From positions 1 to 64,000 of the forward strand of contig JANQOZ010000099.1 in NCBI GenBank assembly GCA_028285525.1: DNA of 64,000 nucleotides, in the 5' to 3' direction. Numbering within the stretch: position 1 is the stretch's first letter; each line of letters opens with the position of its first letter. Both the position numbers and the translations under genes were made by a program. Origin of the DNA: Lysobacterales bacterium. Its GTDB lineage: Bacteria > Pseudomonadota > Gammaproteobacteria > Xanthomonadales > SZUA-38. This document shows positions 26,037 to 33,999 of this stretch, piece by piece. Below the pieces are notes generated by a model. That model was not told where the DNA came from. It saw nothing but the letters and a program-made list of their open reading frames with translations, and made no database searches.

Positions 26037-26765
26037 TCACCCGCACTTGGAGTAACCGCAGGCCAGGCAGGTCTCGCAGTTGTCCATCACCACCATGGCC
26101 TTGGTGTTGCACTTGTTGCAGAGCGTCGCTGACGCGGGGTAGTTTTCGCCGTCTGCCGAAGGTGCAGCCGCCTGCGCTGCGGCGGCAGCGTCCTTGGCTT
26201 CGATTTCGGCGCGCTTCTCCGCCAGCATGGCCGCCTGCGCGGGATCTTCCGGCTCGTCCTTGATCAGGCCGATCACGCGCATATGGTGCTCCACCACCGC
26301 GCCGATCTCCGCGACCAGCGAGGGCATGAACTTGCCGCCGGACTTGAAGTAGCCGCCGCGCGGATCAAAAACCGCCTGCAGCTCGGAGGTGAGGAAGGTT
26401 ACATCCCCGCCTTTGCGGAAGACCGCGGACATCACTCGCGTCAGGGCCACGATCCACTGAAAGTGGTCCATGTTCTTCGAGTTGATGAAAATCTCGAAAG
26501 GACGCCGCGACTCGTGCTCGGTTCCTTTGTTCAGAATGATGTCGTTGATCGTCACGTACAGGGCGTGCTGATCGAGCGGCGTGCGGATCTTGTAGGTCGC
26601 TCCTTCGAGGCAGTCGAACCCGTCCGGGCGCTCGACCTTTTCGGTCATGCGGATGACTTCGGCGCCACCGCTGGTTTTTTCTTCGGCTTTTGCCTCGGAC
26701 TGCGTGTCGGATTCCGGGGTCAGCACTTCGTAGCCGACAATTTTGCTGGCGATTTTTACTGTCAT
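26037..26765 (-). CDS. nrdJb: Class II ribonucleotide reductase accessory subunit NrdJb
   Basis: A 242-residue partner of the upstream NrdJa. It resembles the TSCPD-type C-terminal part of class II reductases: a conserved core (about 45-150, GATYKIRTPLDQHALYVTIND), an Ala/Glu-rich linker, and a cysteine-rich end with CNKCNTK, CETCLACG and a final SKCG. The last cysteines probably include the pair that re-reduces the active site in trans. The split into NrdJa and NrdJb matches Pseudomonas aeruginosa. The gene follows nrdJa by 80 bases and shares its NrdR-controlled promoter and the terminator at 25933-25983. Confidence 0.88.
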   Translation of the reverse strand: MTVKIASKIVGYEVLTPESDTQSEAKAEEKTSGGAEVIRMTEKVERPDGFDCLEGATYKIRTPLDQHALYVTINDIILNKGTEHESRRPFEIFINSKNMDHFQWIVALTRVMSAVFRKGGDVTFLTSELQAVFDPRGGYFKSGGKFMPSLVAEIGAVVEHHMRVIGLIKDEPEDPAQAAMLAEKRAEIEAKDAAAAAQAAAPSADGENYPASATLCNKCNTKAMVVMDNCETCLACGYSKCG

Positions 26766-26845
26766 GGTTTTACTTCCGGTGTTTCATGCCGCGGCCGGAC
26801 AGGCCGGCCGCGGCCGGTTGATTGCGTGAGATTAAGCGGCGCCGG

Positions 26846-28993
26846 CTAGAACTTACCGTAGTAGCCTTCTTTCAGCGCATCAAACAGATTGGCCGCGGAG
26901 TGCGTTTCTCCGTCGTACTCAATCTCTTCGTTGCCCTTAACCTCGACCGTGCTGCCGTCATCCAGGGTGAAGCGATAGGTCGTATTTTCCAGATCGTCTT
27001 CTTTGACCAGTACACCCTGGAACGCTTCGGGGTTGAAGCGGAACGTGGTGCATCCCTTCAGTCCTTTCTCGTGCGCGTAGGTGTAGATCTCCTTGAAATC
27101 TTCATAAGGATAATCGGTCGGCACGTTGGCGGTTTTGGAGATGGATGAGTCCACCCACAGCTGGGCCGCCGCCTGAATGTCGACGTGCTGCTTGGGGGTG
27201 ATGTCATCCGCGGTGATGAAGTACTCGGGCAGGCTGTTCTCCGGGTCATCGCTGAACGGCATCGCGTCAGCGTTGATCAGGGAGCGGTAGGCCAGCAGCT
27301 CGAAGGAGTACACTTCGACCTTTTCTTTGGTCTTGCGCCCTTCCCGAATCACGTTGCGGGAGTAGTGGTGGGCGAAGCTCGGCTCGATGCCGTTGGACGC
27401 GTTGTTGGCCAGCGACAGCGAGATCGTGCCGGTCGGCGCAATTGAGGTGTGGTGTGTGAAGCGGCAGCCTTCCTCGGCGATTGCCTCCACCAGCTCCGGC
27501 GCCACCTCCGAGACACGCTGCATGTAGCGGCTGTAGCGAGCGTGCAGCACTTTGCCCGGGATCTTGTCGCCAAGCTTGTAGCCGTCGCGCATCATCTCCG
27601 GACGCTTGCGCAGCATCTCGGCGTCCACCTCAAAGAGCGTATCCATGATCGGCGCAGGGCCTTTTTCGCGGGCGAGCTCCACGCCTGTTTCCCAGCCGGC
27701 CAGGGCCATTTCCTTGGAGACGGTCTCGGTGAACTCGACCGACTCGGGTGAGCCGTATTTCATGCCCAGCAGCGTGAGCGTGGAGCCCAGCCCCAGGAAG
27801 CCCATGCCGTGGCGGCGCTTGTGGCGGATTTCTTCTGCCTGCTGGCCCAGCGGCAGGCCGTTGATCTCCACCACGTTGTCCAGCATCCGCGTGAAGACGC
27901 GAACGGTCTCCCGATACTCGTCCCAGTTGAACTCGGCTTTGTCGGTGAACGGGTTTTCCACGAAACGGGTCAGGTTGACCGAACCCAGCAGGCACGAGCC
28001 GTATGGCGGCAGCGGCTGCTCGCCACACGGATTGGTGGCCCGGATGTTTTCGCAGAACCAGTTGTTGTTCATCTCGTTGACGCGGTCAATGAGGATGAAG
28101 CCCGGCTCGGCGAAATCGTAGGTTGAGGACATAATCATGTCCCAAACCCGACGCGCCGGAACGGTCGAATAGATCTTGCAGGCAACCAGGCCCAGATCGT
28201 TGTGGACATAACCTTTTTCGAGCGGCCAGTCGCGCCAGACCACGGCCTCCGGATCGGTCAGGTCAATTTCATCCGCTTCTTTTTCCAGGATCGGAAATAC
28301 AAGCGGCCACTGCGCGTCACTTTTCACCGCCTCGATAAAGTCGTCGGTGATCAGCAGCGACAGGTTGAACTGCCGCAGACGGCCGTCTTCCCGCTTGGCC
28401 CGAATGAATTCGCGGACGTCCGGGTGGGATACGTCGAAGGTGGCCATCTGCGCCCCGCGTCGGCCGCCGGCCGAAGACACGGTGAAACACATCTTGTCGT
28501 AGATATCCATGAACGACAGGGGGCCGGACGTGTAGGCGCCGGCACCAGAGACGTAGGCACCGCGCGGACGCAGCGTGGAGAACTCGTAGCCGATGCCGCA
28601 GCCCGCCTTCAGCGTCAGGCCGGCTTCGTGGACCTTATCCAGGATGCCGTCCATCGAATCGGTAATCGTGCCCGACACCGTGCAGTTGATGGTCGAGGTA
28701 GCCGGCTTGTGCTCCTGAGCGCCCGCGTTTGAGGTAATCCGACCGGCCGGGATAGCGCCACGGCGCAGCGCCCACACGAACCGCTCGTTCCAGTAAGCCT
28801 GCTTCTCTTCCCCGGTCTCAACGTCTGACAGCGCCTTGGCGATCCGTTTATAGGTCTCATCGACCGACGCGTCGATCTCCTCGCCGGTTTTGCTCTTCAA
28901 ACGATATTTCTTATCCCAGATATCAACCGACGCGGGCTGGAAAGCGATGTCGGACACGCCGTTAGGCACGGCCTCGAGACGGACGCTGCTCAT
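26846..28993 (-). CDS. nrdJa: Adenosylcobalamin-dependent (class II) ribonucleotide reductase, large part NrdJa
   Basis: A 715-residue reductase making deoxyribonucleotides without oxygen, using adenosylcobalamin. Redox and radical-site motifs are visible: TINCTVSGTI (redox cysteine), GCGIGYEFS, the NPCGEQPLPPYGSCLLGS active site (Asn-x-Cys-x-Glu) and the PTGTISL loop. The C-terminal end lacks the redox-active cysteine tail, which is carried by NrdJb encoded just downstream. Two NrdR boxes lie 41-88 bases upstream. I saw no cobalamin riboswitch. No class I genes occur in this window. Confidence 0.93.
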   Translation of the reverse strand: MSSVRLEAVPNGVSDIAFQPASVDIWDKKYRLKSKTGEEIDASVDETYKRIAKALSDVETGEEKQAYWNERFVWALRRGAIPAGRITSNAGAQEHKPATSTINCTVSGTITDSMDGILDKVHEAGLTLKAGCGIGYEFSTLRPRGAYVSGAGAYTSGPLSFMDIYDKMCFTVSSAGGRRGAQMATFDVSHPDVREFIRAKREDGRLRQFNLSLLITDDFIEAVKSDAQWPLVFPILEKEADEIDLTDPEAVVWRDWPLEKGYVHNDLGLVACKIYSTVPARRVWDMIMSSTYDFAEPGFILIDRVNEMNNNWFCENIRATNPCGEQPLPPYGSCLLGSVNLTRFVENPFTDKAEFNWDEYRETVRVFTRMLDNVVEINGLPLGQQAEEIRHKRRHGMGFLGLGSTLTLLGMKYGSPESVEFTETVSKEMALAGWETGVELAREKGPAPIMDTLFEVDAEMLRKRPEMMRDGYKLGDKIPGKVLHARYSRYMQRVSEVAPELVEAIAEEGCRFTHHTSIAPTGTISLSLANNASNGIEPSFAHHYSRNVIREGRKTKEKVEVYSFELLAYRSLINADAMPFSDDPENSLPEYFITADDITPKQHVDIQAAAQLWVDSSISKTANVPTDYPYEDFKEIYTYAHEKGLKGCTTFRFNPEAFQGVLVKEDDLENTTYRFTLDDGSTVEVKGNEEIEYDGETHSAANLFDALKEGYYGKF

Positions 28994-29033
28994 TTTTCGG
29001 ACAATTCTCCCTGAAGCCCCAAAGACAGGGGCA

Positions 29034-29049
29034 ACACTATCTCTAGTTA
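29034..29049. promoter_or_regulatory. NrdR box 2 (proximal to nrdJa)
   Basis: ACACTATCTCTAGTTA matches the NrdR consensus (acaCwATATaTwGtgt) at most positions. Its centre is exactly 32 bases from that of the perfect box at 29066-29081, the known spacing of NrdR tandem sites. It lies 41 bases before the nrdJa start, where repression by NrdR-dATP would act. Confidence 0.75.
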
Positions 29050-29065
29050 TTTATTTGAGTTATAG

Positions 29066-29081
29066 ACACAAGATGTTGTGT
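29066..29081. promoter_or_regulatory. NrdR box 1 (distal)
   Basis: ACACAAGATGTTGTGT has perfect outer arms and sits inside a longer dyad (AGACACAA...TTGTGTCT, 29064-29083). It fits the consensus for NrdR, the repressor that senses dATP/ATP and controls ribonucleotide reductase genes. Together with the box at 29034-29049 it forms a standard paired site. The nrdR gene itself is not in this window. Confidence 0.85.
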
Positions 29082-29237
29082 CTTGGGCCCACATTAGTCC
29101 TGAGGCGACCAATTGTCAAATTAAATATATTCAACAAAAACAATGGGATAGAATTTCTTTACAGAATCTTATTGAAACAATCAGGGGCCGCCTACGCAGA
29201 ATCAAGCACTTAGCGGGAATACGCCTCGCGAAGGGCC

Positions 29238-29260
29238 GATCCGGGCATTATGCCCGGATC
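29238..29260. promoter_or_regulatory. Near-perfect palindrome upstream of degQ
   Basis: GATCCGGGCAT-T-ATGCCCGGATC has 11-base arms around a single central base, 54 bases before the degQ start. It could be an operator or fold into a strong leader hairpin. It is not followed by a T-run, so it is unlikely to be an intrinsic terminator. The rest of 28994-29313 holds the NrdR boxes and AT-rich DNA with no believable gene. Confidence 0.5.
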
Positions 29261-29313
29261 AATCTGACGATTTTGTGGTCCCAGTAAGGGTCGATTTTTC
29301 AGGTAAGACGCCC

Positions 29314-30669
29314 ATGTTTCGCAGTTTTTTTGCCGTTGTTATTTTGCTGATTCTGTCCTTCGCCGGCCAGGCACAGGCCGTTCTGCCCGCAGCGGTAGAC
29401 GGTCAGCCGCTGCCGTCGCTGGCGCCGGTGCTGGAGCGCGTCACTCCGGCCGTGGTCAACATTCACTCCCGCACCCGCGTGAAGGTGCGCCAGCCGTTCG
29501 GTGACGATCCGTTCTTTCGCCGTTTTTTTGGTATGCCGCGTGAACGCGTGAGCCAAAGCCTCGGCAGCGGCGTCATTGTCGACGCGGAGGCCGGGCTGGT
29601 TCTCACCAACAATCACGTGATCGACGGCGCCACGGAAATTCAGGTCACCCTGCACGACGGGCGCACCTTCGAGGCGGAGCTGGTGGGCACCGATGCCGCC
29701 ACCGACGTGGGGTTGATCCGAATCCCAGCTGAAGGCCTGCTGGCGCTGCCGCTCGCCACCGAGTTTGATCTGAGGGTGGGCGATTTTGTGCTCGCCGTGG
29801 GCAATCCCTTCGGGCTTGGCCAGACGGTGACCTCCGGCATCGTCAGCGCCCTGGGCCGGCGCGGGCTGCGCGGGCTGAATTTCCAGAATTTCATTCAAAC
29901 GGACGCCTCGATCAATCCAGGTAATTCGGGCGGCGCGCTGCTGAACCTTCGCGGTGAACTAGTGGGCATCAACACGGCGATCTTTTCGCCCAGCGGCGGC
30001 AATGTCGGTATCGGTTTTGCGATCCCCGCCGACATCGCTGCCAACGTGATGAGCGACCTGGTGGCGTTCGGCGCGGTGCGCCGGGGGCAGCTCGGTGTCA
30101 CCCTGCAGGCGCTGAACCCGGAGCTCGCCGAGGCCCTCGGCATGGCCAAGAGTGCAACGGGCGCGGTGATCACCAAGGTGCGCAAAGATTCGCCGGCCGA
30201 GCGTCTCGGGCTGGAGGAAGGGGACGTCATCGTTGAGCTGGGGGGTGAGACGGTGACCGATCCTGACGCGTTCCGCAACGCTGAAGGGCTCGTGCCAGTC
30301 GGTCAGGAGGTGCCGCTGACCGTGGTCCGCGAGGGAGAAACCGAAGAGCTGTCGGTGGTGCTTGAGGAAACCGCGCTGACCGAGGTCGACGGCGCCGTCC
30401 TGCATCCGCTGTTGAGCGGTACGCGACTGAGGCAGCTTGACGGGGAGCTCGCTCAGCGAGTTGGGGTTGAAGGCATCGTCTTCACCGAGCTGTCGCGGCG
30501 CAGCCGGGCGGCGCGCGCGGGACTGAAGCCGGGTGATCTGGTCCATCGGGTCAATCGCCGGCCGGTGGCCACGATCGCCAACGCGCAGGAGGAAATGGAC
30601 CCGGATTCCGACTCGCTCGTGCTCAGCGTGCTTCGAGGCGGCCGCAGCTATCTGGTCGTGATCGAATAG
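29314..30669 (+). CDS. degQ: DegQ/DegP-family periplasmic serine endoprotease
   Basis: A 451-residue trypsin-like protease/chaperone of the periplasm. ATG 29314 gives a standard signal peptide (MFRSFFAVVILLILSFAGQA). The catalytic triad is visible in LTNNHVIDG (His), DAATDVGLI (Asp) and PGNSGGALL (Ser). Two PDZ domains follow (about 260-350 and 375-451). DegQ-type enzymes degrade misfolded envelope proteins. The longer frame from 29275 would spoil the signal peptide. The gene is single and preceded by a long palindrome. Confidence 0.92.
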   Translation: MFRSFFAVVILLILSFAGQAQAVLPAAVDGQPLPSLAPVLERVTPAVVNIHSRTRVKVRQPFGDDPFFRRFFGMPRERVSQSLGSGVIVDAEAGLVLTNNHVIDGATEIQVTLHDGRTFEAELVGTDAATDVGLIRIPAEGLLALPLATEFDLRVGDFVLAVGNPFGLGQTVTSGIVSALGRRGLRGLNFQNFIQTDASINPGNSGGALLNLRGELVGINTAIFSPSGGNVGIGFAIPADIAANVMSDLVAFGAVRRGQLGVTLQALNPELAEALGMAKSATGAVITKVRKDSPAERLGLEEGDVIVELGGETVTDPDAFRNAEGLVPVGQEVPLTVVREGETEELSVVLEETALTEVDGAVLHPLLSGTRLRQLDGELAQRVGVEGIVFTELSRRSRAARAGLKPGDLVHRVNRRPVATIANAQEEMDPDSDSLVLSVLRGGRSYLVVIE

Positions 30670-30815
30670 GTTTTCCGGCTTGGGGCCGCGGAGGCGTGGC
30701 CTGACTGATTCGGCGTGTTACATTAGAGGGGTCGCGCGTGGGGGATCGCGCGGTAAACCACTTGACTGTTTCACGAGAACAGAGCCGGGTCTGCAGAAGC
30801 CCGGCTGGAGCGCAC

Positions 30816-31700
30816 ATGACATCAGCAGCTCGTTTTGCTGCCCGTCTGGTTTTTGTTGTGCTGCTCAGCGGCGGTGCCTGTCTTGCTCAGGACCTACAGA
30901 TCGCCGCTGACCCAGCCAGCGAACAGGCTTTCCTGTCCAGCCTTATTGAGTACAGCGCCGGCCGCAGCGGCGCCAGCTATGAGTTCGAGGTGGTACCCAC
31001 CGAGCTTGGGCTGCGCAAAGCCGCAACCGGCGAAGTGGATGTTGCCGGTACCTCGCGGGCCGCGCGGCGCGACGATCGCCAGGAGCGCCAGGTTGAGGTG
31101 TTTCCCGTCGCCTGGGACGCGCTGGTGGTCATCGTGCATCCATCGAACCCCATCGCGAATATCCGGCTGCAGCAGCTCGCCGACATCTACCAGGGTCAGC
31201 TGACGCGCTGGGATCAGCTCGGCGGCGAGCGGGTGGCGATCGATCTGCTGGCCCACGAGAACTCCCTCGATGGTGTGGCCTATAACCTGGGTGACCTGAT
31301 CCTCCGCCAGCCGGGTGGAACGCTGGCGGCGACCCGTCGGTTCAAAACCGGCGAGGAGATCATCGCGGCGGTCGAGAGCGAGCCGCGGGCTCTGGGCGTG
31401 GTCAACTATTCCGCTGCGCGCAAGCGTCGGCTGAAACTCCTTTTGGTTGAGGGTATCGCGCCGGCGATCAGCAACATCCAAAGCGGTGACTATCTGCTCT
31501 ACTTCCCGATGTATCTCGCGATTCGCAGCGACGCGGTCAACCGCCGTGACATCCGGCAGTTCATCCGCATGGCCACCGGCACCGGCACCCGCCGAATCCT
31601 GCGCCGCAACGGTGTGGTGCCCTACAACGACGGTATGGCGCTGACCTCCAAGCAGCTCGAACGCACGCGCTTGCTCAACGGGCTGAAATCCAGCCAGTAG
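30816..31700 (+). CDS. PstS-like periplasmic substrate-binding protein
   Basis: A 294-residue exported protein of the phosphate-binding (PstS/PBP-like) fold. ATG 30816 is chosen because GGAG lies 5 bases upstream and it begins the signal peptide ending LSGGACLAQ; a longer frame from 30738 is unlikely. Motifs include VDVAGTSRAARRDDRQ, the IYQGQLTRWDQLGG segment typical of PstS homologues, and RALGVVNYSA. No pst permease or ATPase genes are adjacent, so it may serve a remote transporter, a sensor, or another function. Confidence 0.75.
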   Translation: MTSAARFAARLVFVVLLSGGACLAQDLQIAADPASEQAFLSSLIEYSAGRSGASYEFEVVPTELGLRKAATGEVDVAGTSRAARRDDRQERQVEVFPVAWDALVVIVHPSNPIANIRLQQLADIYQGQLTRWDQLGGERVAIDLLAHENSLDGVAYNLGDLILRQPGGTLAATRRFKTGEEIIAAVESEPRALGVVNYSAARKRRLKLLLVEGIAPAISNIQSGDYLLYFPMYLAIRSDAVNRRDIRQFIRMATGTGTRRILRRNGVVPYNDGMALTSKQLERTRLLNGLKSSQ

Positions 31701-31716
31701 GCCAACGCCCGACACG

Positions 31717-32394
31717 ATGCCCATCAAGGCCATTTCCTTTGATCTGGACGACACGTTCTGGCCGATCGCGCCCGTCATCGAGCGAGCCGAGCGGCGGATG
31801 CAGCAGTGGATTCTGCGCAGGCATCCTGATCTTGCGCCGAGACTGGATCCCAAGGTGCTGAGGGAGCTCCGCGAATCGGTGGCTACCGATCACCCACATC
31901 TCGCCCACGACCTGTCGGCGATGCGTCGAATGACGCTGAGCCTCGCGATGCGCCCGGCCGGCTGCGACGAGAAGGACGTCGAGTCGGCGTTTCAGGTGTT
32001 CTGGTCCGCCCGCAATGAGGTTCAGCTCTTTCCTGACGTGCGACCGACGCTCAGGGAGCTTCATCCGGCCTACCGTATGGTGACGATCACCAACGGCAAT
32101 GCGGATATGCACCGGATCGGGCTCGGCGAGGTGTTCGAGCATCACGTTCGGGCGGCTCAGGTCGGCGTGGCCAAACCTGCACCGGCAATCTTCGAGCACG
32201 CCCTCGCAGCGCTTGGACTGGCACCGCACGAGGTGCTTCATGTCGGCGATCACCTGGAGGCGGACGTCGCCGGCGCGCTGCGGGTGGGAATGCGGGCGGT
32301 CTGGCTCAATCGCGAACAGCGATCGGGCGGCCAGCAGCAGGTGCCGGTGATTCGCTCGCTCGCAGAGCTGCCGGAGCTCCTCGAGACCCTTTAG
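31717..32394 (+). CDS. HAD-superfamily hydrolase (HAD-IA)
   Basis: A 225-residue phosphatase-type HAD protein. Motif I is SFDLDDTFW, motif II the TITNGN segment, motif III the lysine in VAKPAPAIF, and motif IV HVGDHLEADVAGAL. The helical cap between motifs I and II is of the C1 type. It resembles YigB-like FMN or phosphosugar phosphatases, but the substrate cannot be assigned. It starts 16 bases after the PstS-like gene and could be co-transcribed. Confidence 0.9.
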   Translation: MPIKAISFDLDDTFWPIAPVIERAERRMQQWILRRHPDLAPRLDPKVLRELRESVATDHPHLAHDLSAMRRMTLSLAMRPAGCDEKDVESAFQVFWSARNEVQLFPDVRPTLRELHPAYRMVTITNGNADMHRIGLGEVFEHHVRAAQVGVAKPAPAIFEHALAALGLAPHEVLHVGDHLEADVAGALRVGMRAVWLNREQRSGGQQQVPVIRSLAELPELLETL

Positions 32395-32566
32395 TCCTCC
32401 GTCGTCGAGGGGTGTCTCGCTGCGGGAGGCGGCAGGGCCTAACCTACGGTCTTACACTGCTTGGCAAGCGATGGCCACTGCCAGCACAATAGATGCTGTG
32501 AGTCGCTGGCGGCTGATGGATCAGTCCACGCAATTCTGGCTCGCGACGCCTCTACAGGGACCGGCA

Positions 32567-33919
32567 ATGACAACCATCAAACTACAAACGCTGACCGAAA
32601 CCGAATTCTCCCAATGGCTCAGCAACCAGTCGTCTAAAACTCAGTCCTGGGCCAAGGCCGCGGGATTCACCGGCGGTGCCGGCGAGACGCTGATGCTGCC
32701 CGACGACGACGGTGTGGTGTCCAGCGTCATTTGCGGCGCGGGCAGCGGCAGAGATCTTTGGACCCTCGGTGGGGCGAGCCAGAAGCTGGGTGAGGGGCGT
32801 TACGAGCTGGACGAAGACTGGGAGGAGCCTTCGACCCGCCAGATGGCCGTCGGATTCCTGCTTGGCCAGTATCAGTTCACGCGCTATCTCAAGCCGAAAA
32901 GCTCGTCGGTAGAGCTGGTGCTGCCTGACGCGTGGCGCGAGGAGATTGAGGGTCAGGTCCGTGCTACGGCGTTGGTGCGGGATCTCGTGAACACGCCGGC
33001 GGAACACATGGGGCCCCAGGAGCTGGCTGACGCTACCGAGTCGCTGGCGGGCGAATTCGGCGCTGACGTGGAACAGGTTATCGGCGACGACCTGCTGACC
33101 CGCAACTACCCGGCAATCCATATCGTTGGACGAGCCGCGGAGAAGCAGCCGCGACTGATCCGGCTGCGCTGGGGCAAGCCCAGCGATCCGCTGGTTGTGC
33201 TGGTGGGCAAAGGCGTCTGTTTCGACAGCGGCGGCCTGAACATGAAAAACAGCGCCGGCATGGCCCTGATGAAAAAGGATATGGGCGGCGCCGCGCACGT
33301 TCTCGGCGTGGCGCGGCTGATTATGCAGCACGGTCTGCCGGTACAGCTGAAGGTATTGATCTCAGCCGTGGAGAACGCGGTGTCCGGCAATGCCTATCGG
33401 CCCGGTGACGTCATTGCCACGCGCAAAGGCAGCAGCATCGAGATCGGCAATACGGACGCTGAGGGCCGGCTGGTCATGTCCGACGCGCTGACCCTTGCTT
33501 GCGAGATGTCCGCGGAGCTGATCATCGATTTTGCGACGCTGACCGGCGCTGCCAGGGTGGCCATGGGCCCCGACGTGCCGCCCTTTTTTACCAATCATGA
33601 GGGTGTCGCGGAAGACCTGATGGCCGCGAGCGCCGCGGTGCAGGACCCACTCTGGCGTCTTCCGCTCTATCAGCCCTATCGTGAAATGCTGAAGTCCTCG
33701 GTTGCTGACATGAACAACGTCGGCGGTTCCTCATTCGGCGGGTGTATCACCGCGGCGCTGTTCCTGGAGCACTTTGTCACCGACAACATCCCGTGGGTTC
33801 ATATTGACACGTACGCCTGGAATCAGGCGGATCGGCCCGGTCGACCCAAAGGCGGCGAGGCGCTCGGCATGCGGGCGGTTTTTGAGCTGCTGCGCAGACG
33901 CTACGCGCCCGCAGGCTAG
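32567..33919 (+). CDS. Leucyl aminopeptidase family metallopeptidase (M17)
   Basis: A 450-residue M17 aminopeptidase. The metal and active-site motifs KGVCFDSGGLNMK, MKKDMGGAA and NTDAEGRLVMSDAL are complete, and a GGSSFGGCITAALFL segment follows near the end. ATG 32567 (MTTIKLQTLTE) has AGGGA 7 bases upstream; earlier in-frame starts at 32471 and 32516 add poorly conserved sequence. The N-terminal domain is shorter than that of E. coli PepA, as in the second M17 paralogue seen in Xanthomonadales. It removes N-terminal residues from peptides in the cytoplasm. Confidence 0.9.
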   Translation: MTTIKLQTLTETEFSQWLSNQSSKTQSWAKAAGFTGGAGETLMLPDDDGVVSSVICGAGSGRDLWTLGGASQKLGEGRYELDEDWEEPSTRQMAVGFLLGQYQFTRYLKPKSSSVELVLPDAWREEIEGQVRATALVRDLVNTPAEHMGPQELADATESLAGEFGADVEQVIGDDLLTRNYPAIHIVGRAAEKQPRLIRLRWGKPSDPLVVLVGKGVCFDSGGLNMKNSAGMALMKKDMGGAAHVLGVARLIMQHGLPVQLKVLISAVENAVSGNAYRPGDVIATRKGSSIEIGNTDAEGRLVMSDALTLACEMSAELIIDFATLTGAARVAMGPDVPPFFTNHEGVAEDLMAASAAVQDPLWRLPLYQPYREMLKSSVADMNNVGGSSFGGCITAALFLEHFVTDNIPWVHIDTYAWNQADRPGRPKGGEALGMRAVFELLRRRYAPAG

Positions 33920-33954
33920 CGCCGAAGAAACTCCGGAGAGATTTTGAGGGAATG

Positions 33955-33979
33955 CGCGGGCGCCGGAGCGGCGCCCGCG
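33955..33979. terminator. GC-rich hairpin between convergent genes
   Basis: CGCGGGCGCC (33955-33964) and GGCGCCCGCG (33970-33979) form a perfect 10-base-pair stem around a 5-base loop. It lies 36 bases after the aminopeptidase stop and 21 bases after the protease stop on the other strand. No T-run follows on either side, so termination is likely but not proven. Confidence 0.55.
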
Positions 33980-33999
33980 TGTCGATCCCCGCGAATCGA

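Noticed and set aside
28994..29313. A cobalamin riboswitch upstream of the B12-dependent reductase
   Set aside because: The leader is only about 40 bases from the NrdR boxes to the start, and no B12-box-like sequence or multi-helix structure is seen.
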